From Girardinichthys multiradiatus (taxonomy: Eukaryota; Chordata; Actinopteri; Cyprinodontiformes; Goodeidae): a stretch of 64,000 bases of DNA. The number at the start of each line of letters is the position of its first letter. The stretch's first letter is position 1. The translations under genes and the position numbers were made by a program. Shown here piece by piece: positions 39,490-52,929 of this stretch. The stretch is taken from NCBI RefSeq assembly GCF_021462225.1, contig NC_061804.1, forward strand, positions 15,372,005 through 15,436,004, written 5' to 3'. Below the pieces are notes generated by a model that saw only the letters and a list, made by a program, of their open reading frames with translations, had not been told where the DNA came from and searched no databases.

Positions 39490-39660
39490 TTGGCATTAGT
39501 GGCCTTTATTGACAGTTACCAGATGGGAAATGGGTGGAGAGAGAAAGGGGGAAGACATGCAGCAAAGGTCCCAAAGTTAGGAATCGAACCCATGACGTCA
39601 AGCACTGTAGTCTCTGAACCAGGGGCACCCACTCTACAGCTACACTACGCAACACCTTGT
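39490..39660 (-). mobile_element. tRNA-derived SINE, minus strand
   Basis: On the minus strand GGTTCGATTCC (complement of 39580-39590) is a perfect polymerase III B box, preceded by a tRNA-like head that includes GTAGAGTGGGTGCCC. The tail part contains CTTTCTCTCTCCACCC and GTCAATAAAGGCCACTAATG. The family is common in fish. It is not a functional tRNA gene. Confidence 0.65.
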
Positions 39661-41689
39661 AAGACAGCACATTTAACATACATCCCAAAACATATCCTTG
39701 ACTCGACTTATCTTAAGGTTTATCCTAAACCTCGAACTGTGTACTGCCTGAGATAGATTTAGGTGTAGTGAGGGAGGCTTTGTGTGTTTTTGTTGTTGTT
39801 TTTTGCTGCCTGCAGAGACAAGTTTTATGAGCCATGGGTGTACAGAGACTTGTACACCAGGATCACCATAGTAAACCATGCCTAGAAAAGTGCACTGGCA
39901 TATATACAGGGAAAACACACAGCTAACAATGGGAGAAGGTAAATAGAAACAAGAGGGTAATATGTATTGCTGTCATTATAAGGACTGCACACATACAAAT
40001 AATTTTTTTCAATATTATGCTCACTGTAGCAGATTATACTAAAATGCATAGATGCATTAATGTCATTCATCCCACTAACACCTATTCACAGCTTGTTTCT
40101 TCTTGTTTTAATTGCTACACACCATCAGCATATATCAAATGCTTGCTTTGCCAGTACTACAAATAAATAACCACTACTCTACCTATTGTAAGACATTCTG
40201 TTACAACTATGATGTCTGGTCATCCAAATCTGACAAAGAAAAAGCAATAATGTGAACAATTTCAGTACTAAAATGACAGTTTAAATTACATTATGTGACT
40301 ATGAAGCAAACGCTATACACTATTTTTTTTCTTCCTAAAGCCTTGCCCTGTAGATGAATAGGCAATTTAAAAACACAGCAGTGGGTAAAGTTATCTTATT
40401 TATCACAGTGACGATTAAGAGGCTGATTACTTTATAGCTAGTTTAGTGTAGTGGAAAACTGTTAGCAATTTATTTACTTTAAGTCTAAGCGAAACGTGAA
40501 AGGAAACAGTCATTGATAGTGCTGATATGGTGCGCTCCATCCTCCTAACTCCCTCCCTCTCTCCCCTCCTTCTTCGTTTCTGTTTCTCTGACTGAGCTGT
40601 CTTGGGGTGCAGGGCTCGAAAGATTAGCTTGATTCCTTCTTTTCCGCTTTAAAAGTGATTGGCTTGGGATTCATTGACTCTCCCATTATGCCGTTTAATG
40701 TATCTGCTCATTAAGCAATAGTATCTAGTTTGTGTGTTCTGGGTCTTCATGTACAAAAATGTCTACACATACATTCACCTGCACAAAGCTGTAAACTGGG
40801 TATGTTTGTTTTGCTACATGTGAGCATGGTGCTTATATGCCAGGGCTCGCAATTTATAAGCCATTGACGTTGTTGGAAATGCTGCGGAAATATTTGTGTG
40901 TGTCTGTGTGCATGATTTATACCCTGCAGCTGTGGTACCAGCAGTCATTTAATCACTTGCCAATCAACATGTCACTTTATTTATGCTTTTCTGATAACCA
41001 GAGATGATGCAGCGATGATGAATGTAATTGACCTCAAAAACAATCTTATCTGACACTTATGTTATTGATAAAGCATGAAGTAGTGAAGTAGAGATGGCAC
41101 AGTGGGAATGCTGACAGATATCCAACAAAGACCACTTCTCTCTTGAGACGGGTTGAGGTATTGTAAAGAAATTGCCCACAGAACAACTATGATTGTTCAC
41201 TTGCTTCATGAAATCCAACACTGACGTGCTCATTATGAAAGGATATGCTTTCCAAGTCATAATTATCAAACTTCTATGATAAAAAAAACTAATTTAGACA
41301 TACACTTGTTGCATACTATGTTAATTAATCCTTACTTTTGCTTTAAAAATAATTATTTATAACTACCTAATACCAGTATAACAGCTAAACTGGTTTAATT
41401 CAATTTACAGCATATTTAAGGAAATAGAACACTGAAAAATCCCAATTTCCTAAAATCAAGAGACTTCAAGAAACCTTTTCTCAGAAAAGTGTAATATAGG
41501 AATTTCACTGAAAGGTCATTTTATATTACTAAAACTGAAAATAACGTATTTGTTATACAGATTTATTGCACACATATTGATGTATTAGTGTTAATTTCCA
41601 GGAATTTTGATGATTGTGTTTTACAGTTAAGTAAAATCCAAAAGATAAATAAAAAAGTGTGAAAGTAAAGTGGAAAATAAACTTGCCCA

Positions 41690-42280
41690 AGCAACATGGG
41701 TAACTGCAGCCTTGAGAGGACTGTGAGCCAAGACTTTACCTTGATAGTTCCTTCTAGGAGGAATCAGTCCCTCAAGAACCACCATGTACAAATTTATCCA
41801 GAACATGGGCTACAACTATTGCATTCCATGTCAAGCTAATCCTGAACCAGAGATAACACTAGATACATCTTAGCTGGTGCTTCTAAGTCCTCTCTCCAGG
41901 TGAAAGTAACTTTTGTATTCCATTTAGAAATTAAGTTTCAGAGTCTAGAGAAAAAGTGGAGTCTTACATTTCAAGTTGTTTGAGGTACAGTGAGACGTTT
42001 TGAAGAGCCATTTTGTCTTTGGGTAATGGTCTACTAATTTAATTTCAAAGTAATATACTAGGAAATTCTAGAACCATAATTCTTCTATCTGTATACAAGC
42101 TTTTTGGAGTTGGTAATTTCATTTTCCAGTATGACTTGGCAACTGCACACACTGCCAAAAGTACACATACCTACTTTAATAACCATGGGATCACTGTGCT
42201 TGATTGGCTAGCCAACTTACCTGAGTGAAACTTAATTGAGAATCAATGGAGTTTTGTCAAGAGGAAGATGAAAAAAATAG
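41690..42280 (+). mobile_element. Degraded Tc1-like remnant in intron 8
   Basis: At 42125-42280 the sequence matches a transposase end: TTTTCCAGTATGACTTGGCA (from the QHDLA region), then CCATGGGATCACTGTGCTTG and AATTGAGAATCAATGGAG from the PIEN region, and GTCAAGAGGAAGATG. The upstream part (41690-42120) is more decayed. It resembles the family inside element C. Confidence 0.6.
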
Positions 42281-42763
42281 TTAAATTAGCTTTTCTCCAA
42301 AGAAATATTTTTATTGGTCTTTTTTAAAACTCAAATTTGTGGAGAAACTAAATTTTGAGTGTTCATTAGCTATTTGGCATAATCTTCTAAATGTTCAGAA
42401 AAAAGCACTTCAAGATATCACATTGTGTGTTTTCATCTACATATTGATTAAACTTTGTTTCTGTGCTGAATTATTGAAACTGATCAACTCTTTTAGATAT
42501 TAGAATTAATTGAAAAGCACATATAATGTTCTAAAATTACCACAGTAATTTACAAGCTTAAATCCAAGATTCCCTACTTTGACTGTTGGGTGCACTTCTC
42601 CTCCATTCCCTTATTACTAGAGTCTGACTAGAGTTTTATGTCATACAAAATAATATTAGATCTTAAGAATAGGGAACAAAACTATTAGATAACATTCTCC
42701 ATCTAGAAGTGGGGTCAATATCATCTCCTAGGTGAAAACTTTTTTTTATTCCCAAAGGAAGAA

Positions 42764-43690
42764 AAGGTACAGTGTGTTTTGATAAATCACACCCGCATAT
42801 TGGGTTGTTCCCTGGTGGAAACAGAGGCTGGGGACTCGGGTTAGACTCTTTCATCACCCAGGCTGAAGTCACCGGGGTGGTTAAAAAGCTCCGCGGTGGC
42901 AGGGCTTCGGGGGTGGATGAGATCCGCCCTGAGTACTTCAAATATCTGGATGTTGTGGGGCTGTCATGGTTGACACGCTTCTTAAACATTGCGTGGCGGC
43001 CGGGGACAGTGCCTCTGGACTGACAGACTGGGGTGGTGGTCCCCCTTCATAAGAAGGGTGACAGAAGGGTGTGTTCCAACTACAGGAGCATCACAATCCT
43101 CAGCCTCCCTGGTAAGGCCTACGCCAGGGTATTGGAGAGGAGAGTCCGGCCGATAGTCGAACCTCGGCTTCAGGAGGAGCAGTGTGGTTTTTGTCCCGGC
43201 CGTGGAACACTGGACCAGCTCTATACCCTCTACAGGGTACTCGAGGGTTCATGGGAGTTTGCCCAACCGGTCCACATGTGTTTTGTGGACCTGGAGAAAG
43301 CATTCGACTGTGTCCCTCGTGATGCCCTGTGGGGGGTGCTCCAGGAGTATGGAATTGGGGGCCCTTTATTAGGGGCGATCCGGTCCCTGTACAAGCGGAG
43401 CAGGAGTTTGGTTTGCATTGCCGGCACTAAGTCGGACCTGTTCCCGGTGCATGTTGGACTCCAGCAGGGCTGCCCTTTGTGGTGCTGTTCATAACCGGGA
43501 GGAGGCCCAGGGGACAGCCCAGGACACGCTGGAGGGACTATGTCTCTCGGCTGGCCTGGGAAGGCCTTGGGCTGCCCCCGGAGGAGCTGGAGGAGGTGTC
43601 TGGGGAGAGGGACGTCTGGGTGTCTCTACTGAGTCTACCGGTCCCGGATAAGCAGAAAACGACGAGTACAAGTACGATATTGGGTTGTTA
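42764..43690 (+). pseudogene. LINE reverse transcriptase fragment with internal deletion
   Basis: Reverse transcriptase motifs in order: VVKKLRGGRASGVDEIRPEY, VVPLHKKGDRRVCSNYRSI, CGFCPGRGTLDQLYTLYRVL, MCFVDLEKAFDCVPRDALWG, VGLQQGCPL. The frame is open apart from a TGA at 43021-43023 where Trp is expected. After GCPL the text jumps to TGRRPRGQPRTRWRDYVSRL and VSGERDVWVSLLSLP, the protein C-terminus, so the catalytic FADD segment and about 300 residues are missing. A fish non-LTR element; clade not placed. Confidence 0.85.
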
Positions 43691-46019
43691 TGAAGTAGTG
43701 TTTATTTTATGTATTTCTGTGACACCTGGATGGATCTGTGGTTAGATACAAAACCTTGTTTCTTCACATTCTTCTACTGACTTCTAGAAAGTAAAAGCAG
43801 CTGCATTATTCATGAGTAAGCTCTCAAACTAGATGTGTGTTTTCATCTTTAAATCTCAACATCCATACCAGTTTTTTTTGCAAGGTCCTCCCAGCATCCA
43901 GACACATGGTTTATGTTGCACATAGAGGATTGGGTGTGCTTTGAGTCAGCAGGCTTTTCACTTCACAGTTGTACTTTTGACCCACATTTTGATTGTCATG
44001 TTTGATTGGTAGTTTTCTCAGTCAAAACATTATTTGAGAGACAGTTCTGCTTCAAACCACTGAGCATGACAGAAATACAAAGGCATTTTCCTGAAGCCTT
44101 GCTCTCACTGACAGGGTTTTGTCTGTGGGTTGTCTGTGATGCAGGGCCTGGATCATTATTCACTTGCTTGAGATTTGTCAGATTAGCAGAACGATTTTAT
44201 TCAGGGGTTGTGACTAATAGGCCAAAGTTTGAAAACAGGAAATAATTATCTGTCAGAACTAAAAGGAACAACTTTATCCTTTGCTTAGAAGACTCATTTG
44301 AGCTTAGTGACAATTTATGATCAAGGGGATTTTCATAAATTGTTTCATATTATAATCAACTGGGCAGTGATGGTCCCTTAGACTGATTGCTCTTGCTGAA
44401 AGGGAAATGTCTGAAGGTTTGACCCTATTTTGTAAAACAAAATGACAATCAAAATGTTATTTCCTTGTACCATATTTACTAAAACTCCACCCCTGATCTT
44501 TATGCCTCTGTGTAGTTATAGAAAAACATTTCCTTGCCTGGAGCAGTATTGCCAGTCTAATTTACCTATAACCTGGTTAGCAGATATTCATATCATTCAT
44601 ATTCATATCATTGAAAGCTAGATTTAATGTAAGGTACTCTCAAGAATCCAGTTATGTCGCTATTATTCCAGTTAAATTGTTCCAGATCAGGGGATTTGAT
44701 CATTATCAGCAAGTGTGTTGCTTAAAAAATATCAAATAGTCATTCAAAACCACCTCTTGAGTCATGTCATGGTGAATAAATTGGCCAGTGTTCTAAATGA
44801 TTTCTATGTATGCCCATCTCTGAGGAGACACAAAGAGAATCATTCTCCCCCTTGAGTTAAACAAAAAAAATAAAAACACACTTTGGCCTTGTTAGGCAGT
44901 CACCCACACACACCTTTACACATGTTTGCAAGAGACTGCAAACAACTGTGCTCTCACAACCCCTAAACACATTTGTGTGTAGGCAGAAATCCAGACCATC
45001 CCTTATTATTTAATAGAGTAAAATGAAATAATTCTTTTTTTTAAATGGCAAAAACAAAATAGAAGATTTTGCCTTTCCTTTCTGTCCATGGTACACATTG
45101 CAAAAAATAGGAGACTTGTTTCCATGACGACAGATCCTCTCCAACACAGTAAAATATAGGAGATACCAAGAATGCAGCACTTTTAGACATACTTGTATAA
45201 TACCAGGTGGTGGTGCCTTCACCCTCCTCTGATTAAGGAGCTTGCACTAGTAAACAAACTGACATTGGCAGTCTGGTATCACTCCTATTTTGCCAGGGTT
45301 GTATGTTTTCAGGAAGCCAATTTTTAATCCTCACTCAATTGAATACTTAAATGTCATAAAATGTTTGCTTTAAATTCACCTAAAATTATGTAAACCCCAA
45401 TTTTAGATCATTCTTTAGTTTAAGAGCCAAACTGAAAAAGCCATTGTTATATGAGAAGGACTTGAAAGAGTGAGTAAAAAAAGAGTAAAAAGACACCACC
45501 ATCTTAACTATGTAGGCGGGATAGATGAAGAGGAGGCAACTACTTGGTCGTATTTTGACAAATCAGTGCGCTAACATCAAAAATCCTTTCCACAAAAACA
45601 CTACCAGTTTTAACAAATTGTCAACCTTTTGTCATTGTACATCCTTGATGTGACATTCCATTCACAACTTGTGGATTATCTAATTTATATTTGCAAAAAA
45701 ACAAAAATTCTGCAACAACATTGATAAAAAATTTCAAGCTCAGTATTAGATGTTTTTTGACTTAAAAAGCAACATATACATTTTGGCTACATAGTTCTAT
45801 TTTCCAATAAACCAAGATTGCACATATTAGCTCAGTACTTAGTGCTGTGTTGAGCATCCTTGTGTGTGAGTTCTGTAATCAAATTCTATTAATACACATA
45901 ACAGCATAAATGTTGCTGTAAGAAGATATGTCCTTGCACGATTGTATCAATGCAATCTATTTATAATTATGTTATCCATATCAATCAGTGTAAATCAGTC
46001 AACAGCTGCCTTGAGTAGT

Positions 46020-46042
46020 CACACACACACACACACACACAA
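46020..46042. repeat. (CA)n microsatellite
   Basis: Short uninterrupted AC run in intron 8. Confidence 0.95.
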
Positions 46043-46889
46043 GCAGCTGTAAAAAATTCCTTTAGAATAAATATATTTGACCTACTTATTTGATACCCCC
46101 AATTGCATGACCAAACCCCATGATCATACATCAGAACTGTATTACCATCCACCTTGTGTTCTTATTATGCAGATGGAACAAATCCATGTGTGTGGTCTTT
46201 TTTTATGTTGTGAACAAGTGATGAAATACATTATTTGCTGGCACAAGAGAATTGTTTTAGTGAAAACCATTTTTTTTTTAAGTTTCAGGAATACAGATAA
46301 GTGAAGTACATTTTGAAGATCATATGCTTGTATGAATCTACATTCAGAATGTGTGGAAGGGTATTTTATGCATATTTTATAATATCTTCATAAACCAGCT
46401 GTTCTTCATAATAGTTGGGCTAATTTTACTCTAGGTCTAAACATCTAAAGTTGCCTGTTGTAAAATGAGCACTGCTCTATTAGACACAGTCTGACCCAGT
46501 TACTGCTTAATAATGTCTCATCATACCTTGGCGCAACTGATTTAACAGAGCAATATGGTTTTCTAGATATTCTAGATTTGATACATTTGATAAAGTGTCA
46601 AACCACTTTATTTCAAAATACAATATACACGTTTTTCATTATCTTTATTGTTATTGGATAATCAGATCCATTTTATCTGAGGGACTAATTTGGGAAAAAA
46701 AATTGTTTTTCAACTGTGGTAATCAGCAAGTTTAGCCATGAGTCATTCGTGCTTTCTCATGTATAAGTAAGGAATGCACAATGTTAGTGAAATGTCCTTC
46801 AGCTTTTCCAGGACACTAATTTCAGGATTATTGCTGGAAGGGAATCAAATTCTGTTAAATTGGTTGAAGGTTTTTTTTTTGCTAATACT

Positions 46890-47400
46890 TGTCATGGCTC
46901 AGTTAGGAAGGACTCAAACATACAGCTGAGCTGAATCAGGCGGAGTGCTTAAAGCATGGAATCGAGAGATGATGATCATAGCAGTGAATAGAGGCGACGG
47001 AAGAAACAGGAAACTATGAGGAGACATGAGCCTATATACACTGAGGTAGGGTAGGAGAAATGACAAGCAAACCAGAAGATCTAATCAGATGGAATGAGTA
47101 GTGGCTGTGACAGAGACAAAGTAGATCAGCTAAGGGAGGAAGACTAATTAACCAGAGCAGAGCAGAAACAGAAACACAATAAAACCCAGGGAAAAATATT
47201 TAACACGTCTAAAAGAAAATAACTCTAGATGAATAAAGTACACTAGAATGAAGCGCACATGGATGAACCAATACGGAAAATGCTTAATAATAAGCATTGG
47301 AAAATTAACTAAAGGAAGCAAGACATATGGAACATAAAAAAAATCTGCCTGATAAGGTAAAATACACACACAAAAGAGAAGCAAATCTCTAAATCTTCAG
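46890..47400. repeat. Unclassified dispersed repeat, low confidence
   Basis: The sequence from CATGGCTCAGTTAGGAAGGA on has the composition of a non-coding transposon (many GGAA, ACAG and CAGAG words) that differs from the AT-rich neighbourhood. No termini or coding frame were found. Confidence 0.3.
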
Positions 47401-48109
47401 AATTATGACAATAATATCATGACCATTGATGTGAAATCAAGAAAAAAAAAAATCCTTTAATAATGCCAAGTGTTAGGAGACTGGACATAGTAGGCAGCAG
47501 GAAAACATTGTTTCCTTGAAGCTGATTTCATAGGATAAGGAAAAATAAGATTTTTGTAAGTTTTAAAAAGCTATATTGTGATGGCAAGATGACTAGGTCA
47601 GAACATCCCCAAAACTGCTGCTCTTGAGTGTGTATCAAGGTTGCATTGGCCAGTATCTTTTAAAAATTGTTCTGTTAGGGAACAGTGATAAACCAGTGGC
47701 AAGGTTAATGGTGGTCAAGATGTGATGATGCATGTGGGGAAAGAAAGCTGGCGTGTGTGGTTTGATGTAACAGATGAGCTGCTGTTATTCAGATTGCTGA
47801 TGTTAATTCTGGTCATAATAGAAAGGTGTCAGAACACACATTGCATCACAATTTATTGTGTATGCATAGCTGCAGATCTATCAGGGTGCCCATGCTGGTC
47901 ATAATGTTATGCTTTATGGGTAAACATAAATTCATAAAGTTTTTCTTTATAAATGACTGATGTTTCTATAGCATAAAATGACACAGCTCAGTTCTACTTA
48001 AGCACAGGCCTAAAGATCCTACACATTTATGAACATCAGCTATTACAGTTATTTTGAAAACAACCATATATCATCCATCTATTTATTTCCGATATCGGTG
48101 GCTATCAAT

Positions 48110-48780
48110 CAGTTAAATCAAAAGTTTTATTTATAAAGCACTTTTACATACAATAGGGCAACCAAGTGCTGCACAGGTAAATCAAAAATAAAACAAGGTA
48201 AATTCTAAATTATAAAAGCAGTAAGCAGTAACAACAAACAAAAAAACAATAAAATAGAGAATAAAAGGAAAAAGACAGTGCAAGGCCTTCTGAAATTAAA
48301 AGCCAGTGTAAAAAGATGAGTTTTTAAAAGACATTTAAATTCAGTTCTGGCAGACTTCACGGAAACAGGGAGACCAGAATTTAGGAGCTGCAACTGAAAA
48401 GGCTCTGTCTCTTCTAGTCAAAACTGTAGTCCTATTACCCATCAAGAGAATTTGATATTCCGATCTCAGAGCTCTACAAGGATGATAACTATGTAGTAAC
48501 TCAGAAAGATAAGGAGATGCCAGACCATTTAAACATTTAAAAACCAAGCATGACATTTTTAAACAAACAGGAAGCCAATAACGAGAATGCCATATTGGGG
48601 GTTAATGTGCTCAAACCATTTAGTCCTCCAGACAGCTGAATTTTGGACAAGTTTGGGATGTTGGAGGAGAGACTGGTCAGTCCCATTATAGTAAGAGTTT
48701 GCAGTAGTCCAGTCTAGAAAAGATAGAACCATGAATGACTCTTTCAAGGGCATTACGAGGAAGATAAAGCAGATCTGCCA
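48110..48780 (-). mobile_element. LINE 3' fragment, minus strand
   Basis: Minus-strand pieces read ALERVIHGSIFSRLDYC, LVQNSAVWRTKWFEHINPQY, then CLNGLASPYLSELLHSY and DRAFSVAAPKFW. This is the C-terminal end of a common fish non-LTR reverse transcriptase. Frameshifts separate the pieces and the 5' part is missing. Confidence 0.75.
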
Positions 48781-48785
48781 TACTG

Positions 48786-49055
48786 AATTGGCTATCTCCA
48801 GTGGCAAATGGACAAGAGCCAGGGTACACCCCGGACGAATTCGCCAGTCCATAACTGGGTAACACAGAAATGATCAGGACAAACAAGCATGCATACAGAC
48901 ACTAGTACCAAAGGGAAATTCAGATGGACCTATTAACCTAAAATGCATGTCTTTGGACTGTGGTAAAAAGTACCCACAGAGATTTTACATGATTGTGGAG
49001 AACATGTTATCTCCATGCAAAAAGGCCCTAGCCCAAATACAAACCCAGGCAAGTA
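48786..49055. repeat. Dispersed repeat next to LINE fragment
   Basis: Contains ACACCCCGGACGAATTCGCC, TGGACCTATTAACCTAAAAT, GTCTTTGGACTGTGGTAAAA and AACATGTTATCTCCATGCAA. This is the same repeat type seen inside the Tc1 remnant at 29270-29440. Here it abuts the LINE fragment. Confidence 0.5.
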
Positions 49056-49368
49056 ACTTTTTGTTTTAATTCAACAGTGCTAACAACATTGCCATTATGT
49101 AGCCCATGAGTGTATAAGCAAAAATTAAATACCGTGCATCTCTGGTATAAAAATATTCATAATTCAAAGAATAAAATTGCAAGACTGTTTTAGCTGCTTA
49201 AATCTTTGACATAAATAAAATGCCAACTTCTGAAATGGGGATACTTTAGAAGTCTCTTGGTTTCTGGACAATGTCACTGTCAAAGTTACTATTAAACTCA
49301 CTTCATTTGATCTTTCCCTTTAATGCTGTTTATAACTGACATTCTTCCAACATGTACAGTCCTATTAA

Positions 49369-49620
<252 letters not shown>

Positions 49621-49992
49621 TAAAGGCTCTGTGTATTAGCAGATTTTGTTTTGTGTGGTTTTTAATTTATATTTGGATGATGTGGTGGCATCAAAAAGTG
49701 AAAAAGAAAAAATAAAGTTGCACAAAATGTCACCCTTGATCATGTGTACTGGAAAAATCTAAGCTAATTTCCATTTTGTAGCAGTATATCTATTTTCCCT
49801 GTCTTTTTCTGTTTTTATTTCTTTGAATTTGATTTGTTATGATTAGGACAGCGGAACCTTCCTTCTTTTTCACTCACGGTGTATGTTTTTTTTAAAAGAT
49901 TAACTCAAACTTGAATTGCCCACAACAAATGTGCAATCAGAAAATTGATGTAATGTTTAAAGGTAGAAAAAAGGACTTGACTGAGTTAACTA

Positions 49993-51560
49993 CACCGCTC
50001 AAAAAAATAAAGGGAACACTTAAACAACACAATATAACTCCAAGTAAATCAAACTTTTGTGAAATCAAACTGTCCACTTAGGAAGCAACACTGATTGACA
50101 ATCAATTTCACAGCTGTTGTGCAAATGGAATAGACAACAGGGGGAAATCTTTGGTGATTAGCAAGACACACTCAATAAAGGAGTGATTCTGCAGGTGGGG
50201 ACCACAGACCACTTCTCAGTACCTATGCTTTCTGGCTGATGTTTTGGTCACTTTTGAATGTTGGTAGTGCTTTCACACTCATGGTAGCATGAGACGGACT
50301 CTACAACCCAAACAAGTGGCTCAGGTAGAGCAGGTCATCCAGGATGGCACATCAATGCGAGCTGTGGCAAGAAGGTTTGCTGTGTCTGTCAGCGTAGTGT
50401 CCAGAGTCTGGAGGCACTACCAGGAGACAGACCAGTACACCAGGAGATGTGGAGGAGGCCGTAGGAGGGCAACAATCCAGCAGCAGGACCGCTACCTCCA
50501 CCTTTGTGCAAGGAGGAACAAGAAGAGCACTGCCGGAGCCCAGCAAAATTACCTCCAGCAGGCCACAAATGTGCATGTGTCTGCACAAACGGTTAGAAAC
50601 TGACTCCATGAGGATGGTATGAGGGCCCGACGTCCACAAATTGGGGTTGTGCTCACAGCCCAAAACTGTGCAGGACCCTTGGCATTTGCCAGAGAACACC
50701 AGGTTTGGCAAATTCGCCACTGGTGCCCTGTGCTCTTCACAGATGAAAGCAGGTTCACACTGACCACATGTGACAGAAGTGACAGAGTCTGGAGACAACG
50801 TGGAGAGCGATCTGCTGCCTGCAACATCCTTCAGCATGACCAGTTTGGCAGTGGGTCAGTAATGGTGTGGGGTGTCATTTCTTTGGAGGGCCGCATGGCC
50901 CTCCATGTGCTCGCCAGAGGTAGCCTGACTGCCATTAGGTACCGAGATGAGATTCTCAGACCCCTTGTGAGACCATATGCTGGTGCGGTTGGCCCTGGGT
51001 TCCTCCTGATGCAGGACAATGCTAGACCTCATATGGCAGGAGTGTGTCAGCAGTTCCTGCAAGATGAAGACATTGAAGCTATGGACTGGCCCGCCCGTTC
51101 CCCAGACCTGAATCCGATTGAGCACATCTGGGACATCATGTCTCGCTCCATCCAGCAACGTCACGTTGCACCATAGACTGTCCAGGAGTTGGCGGATGCT
51201 TTAGTCCAGGTCTGGGAGGAGAACCCTCAGGAGACCATCCGCCGTCTCATCAGGAGCATTCCCAGGCATTTTTGGGAGGTCATACAGGCACATGGAGGCC
51301 ACATAAAATACTGAGCCTCATTTTGACTTGTTTTAAGACATCAAAGTTGGATCGGCCTGTAGTGTGTTTTTCCACTTTAATTTTGTGTGTGACTCCAAAT
51401 CCAGGCCTCAATTGGTTAATAAATTTGATTTCCATTGATGATTTTTGTGTGATGTTGTTGTCAGCACATTCAACTTTGTACAGAACAAAGTATTCAATGA
51501 GAATATATATAAGATCTAGGATGTGCTATTTGAGTGTTCCCTTTATATTTTTGAGCAGTG
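49993..51560 (+). mobile_element. Tc1-like DNA transposon in intron 9
   Basis: Ends CACCGCTCAAAAAAATAAAG on the left, with the mirror image CTTTATATTTTTGAGCAGTG on the right, and TA target copies at 49991-49992 and 51561-51562. Length 1568 bp, typical for this superfamily. It belongs to a different family from the Tc1-like insert in element C. Confidence 0.95.
50289..51314 (+). pseudogene. Tc1-like transposase with two stop mutations
   Basis: From ATG at 50289 one frame of 341 codons reaches TGA at 51312-51314, interrupted only by TGA at 50601-50603 (Arg expected) and TAG at 51174-51176 (Gln expected). It has helix-turn-helix DNA-binding ([19 protein letters not shown]), LFTDESRF with the first Asp, SVMVWGVI, MQDNARPH with the second Asp and DLNPIEHIWD with Glu 34 residues later. 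Apart from the two C-to-T type changes it looks complete. Confidence 0.95.
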
Positions 51561-52695
51561 TACATTGAATATAAACAAAGTTAAGTTTTCAGCTCCTTCC
51601 TCAGTCTGGTCATTTAAAATTCCCCCCAAAAAACTATCTGCAAACATTTTAAAAAATGTGTCCTAAATAGATAATAGTTTTTGATAATTTCATAGCAAGT
51701 TAGTTCAGACGAAGAACATGTTGTTGCAGTCTCCACATCATCTAATAAAAATGCTATTTGAAAAACATGACATGAACATTAATAGTTTAGTGTTCATCTT
51801 GTGCTTTCTGCTCTACTTGTCTGAAAGCGGTAGTTAGCAGCACCATACTCTGTATCCTCCTGCTATTTTGTAGAGAACAGAGCCAAGAGATAATTCCCTT
51901 TTTTTCTGTAACAATTGTTTAAAAGATATGAATTGAATTAGAGAATGAGAAAACATCCCACTCTATTGAACACCAAAAGTACCACAACTCAAGAAATAAA
52001 TTCTTAAATAAATATTCTTACATGTTCAGGTACATATTTATTCATTTAAATTAAATTGAAACATCATCCACAAAAAGATGGGACCCTGGGGTTCCCAAAC
52101 CAGATACCTTCCTCTCCAAGACTACGCTGCAGTCATTCGTCTAGTAGATCAGATCACATAGGCCAGACTTTGCTCCGCACATGCCTTGCTGTCCATTAAT
52201 ACATTTATTTCTAAAAATGACAATATTTCAGAAGATTTCCAAACTACATAGTTAAACAAATACATGTTAAAATCTTTATTTCAAATCAGAAATCATTATA
52301 TGTTAAAACCACATATGGTTATTTCAATAATTATTCAACTACTTCATGCTGCTGCGTTCCCACACATTGGGAAATTTTTCACCCTTACCCATAAAACCTC
52401 AATGGCATGACCAAAACTCTTAAGGTGCGTTCACACCAAATGCGATTTCTGCGAAAGGAGCGGCCAATTTACATGTTATCCCTATCTAGAGGCGCGTTCA
52501 GGAGCGGAGCGGTGCGAAGGACGCGGCGCGGAAGGCGCGGTAAGCAAAGCAGGAGCGGAGCAGGAGCGGAGCGGCGCGATGGACGAGTTGAAAAATCTGA
52601 ACTTTTTCCTAAATTCGCGTCGCGTCAACCAATCAGGGACTGGATGTGGCTGTGACGTAGGGTGAAGGACCAAAGCGTAGAAGAAGCAGTTGTCA

Positions 52696-52800
52696 ATGAT
52701 GGAGGACCAGATCATAGTGGCGGTGTGCGGCAAGACAGAGTTGTATGATTCAACTAATTACTTTTACCGAGACAAGTACAGAAAGGACCTGGCCTGGTTA
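52696..52800 (+). pseudogene. Harbinger accessory (MADF/Myb-like) gene, first part
   Basis: ATG at 52696 opens MMEDQIIVAVCGKTELYDST followed by RDKYRKDLAW, the start of a MADF-type DNA-binding domain that Harbinger elements encode beside the transposase. After about 52800 the similarity stops, probably at an exon border or deletion. Confidence 0.6.
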
Positions 52801-52929
52801 TGTTTAGGCACAAATATCTTAAATTTAGGAGATGTGGACATTAAAAATCGGCTGTTTTTTTTTACTGAGCTGAGATTTATTTACTCACCGAAGACAGATG
52901 GACAGGCGTTCAGCAGTGGGGATACAGCG

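Noticed and set aside
39580..39590. Possible tRNA gene because of the B box
   Set aside because: No complete cloverleaf; the sequence continues as a SINE body.
50352..50837. Minus-strand 161-codon open frame
   Set aside because: Antisense shadow of the Tc1-like transposase; no family features of its own.
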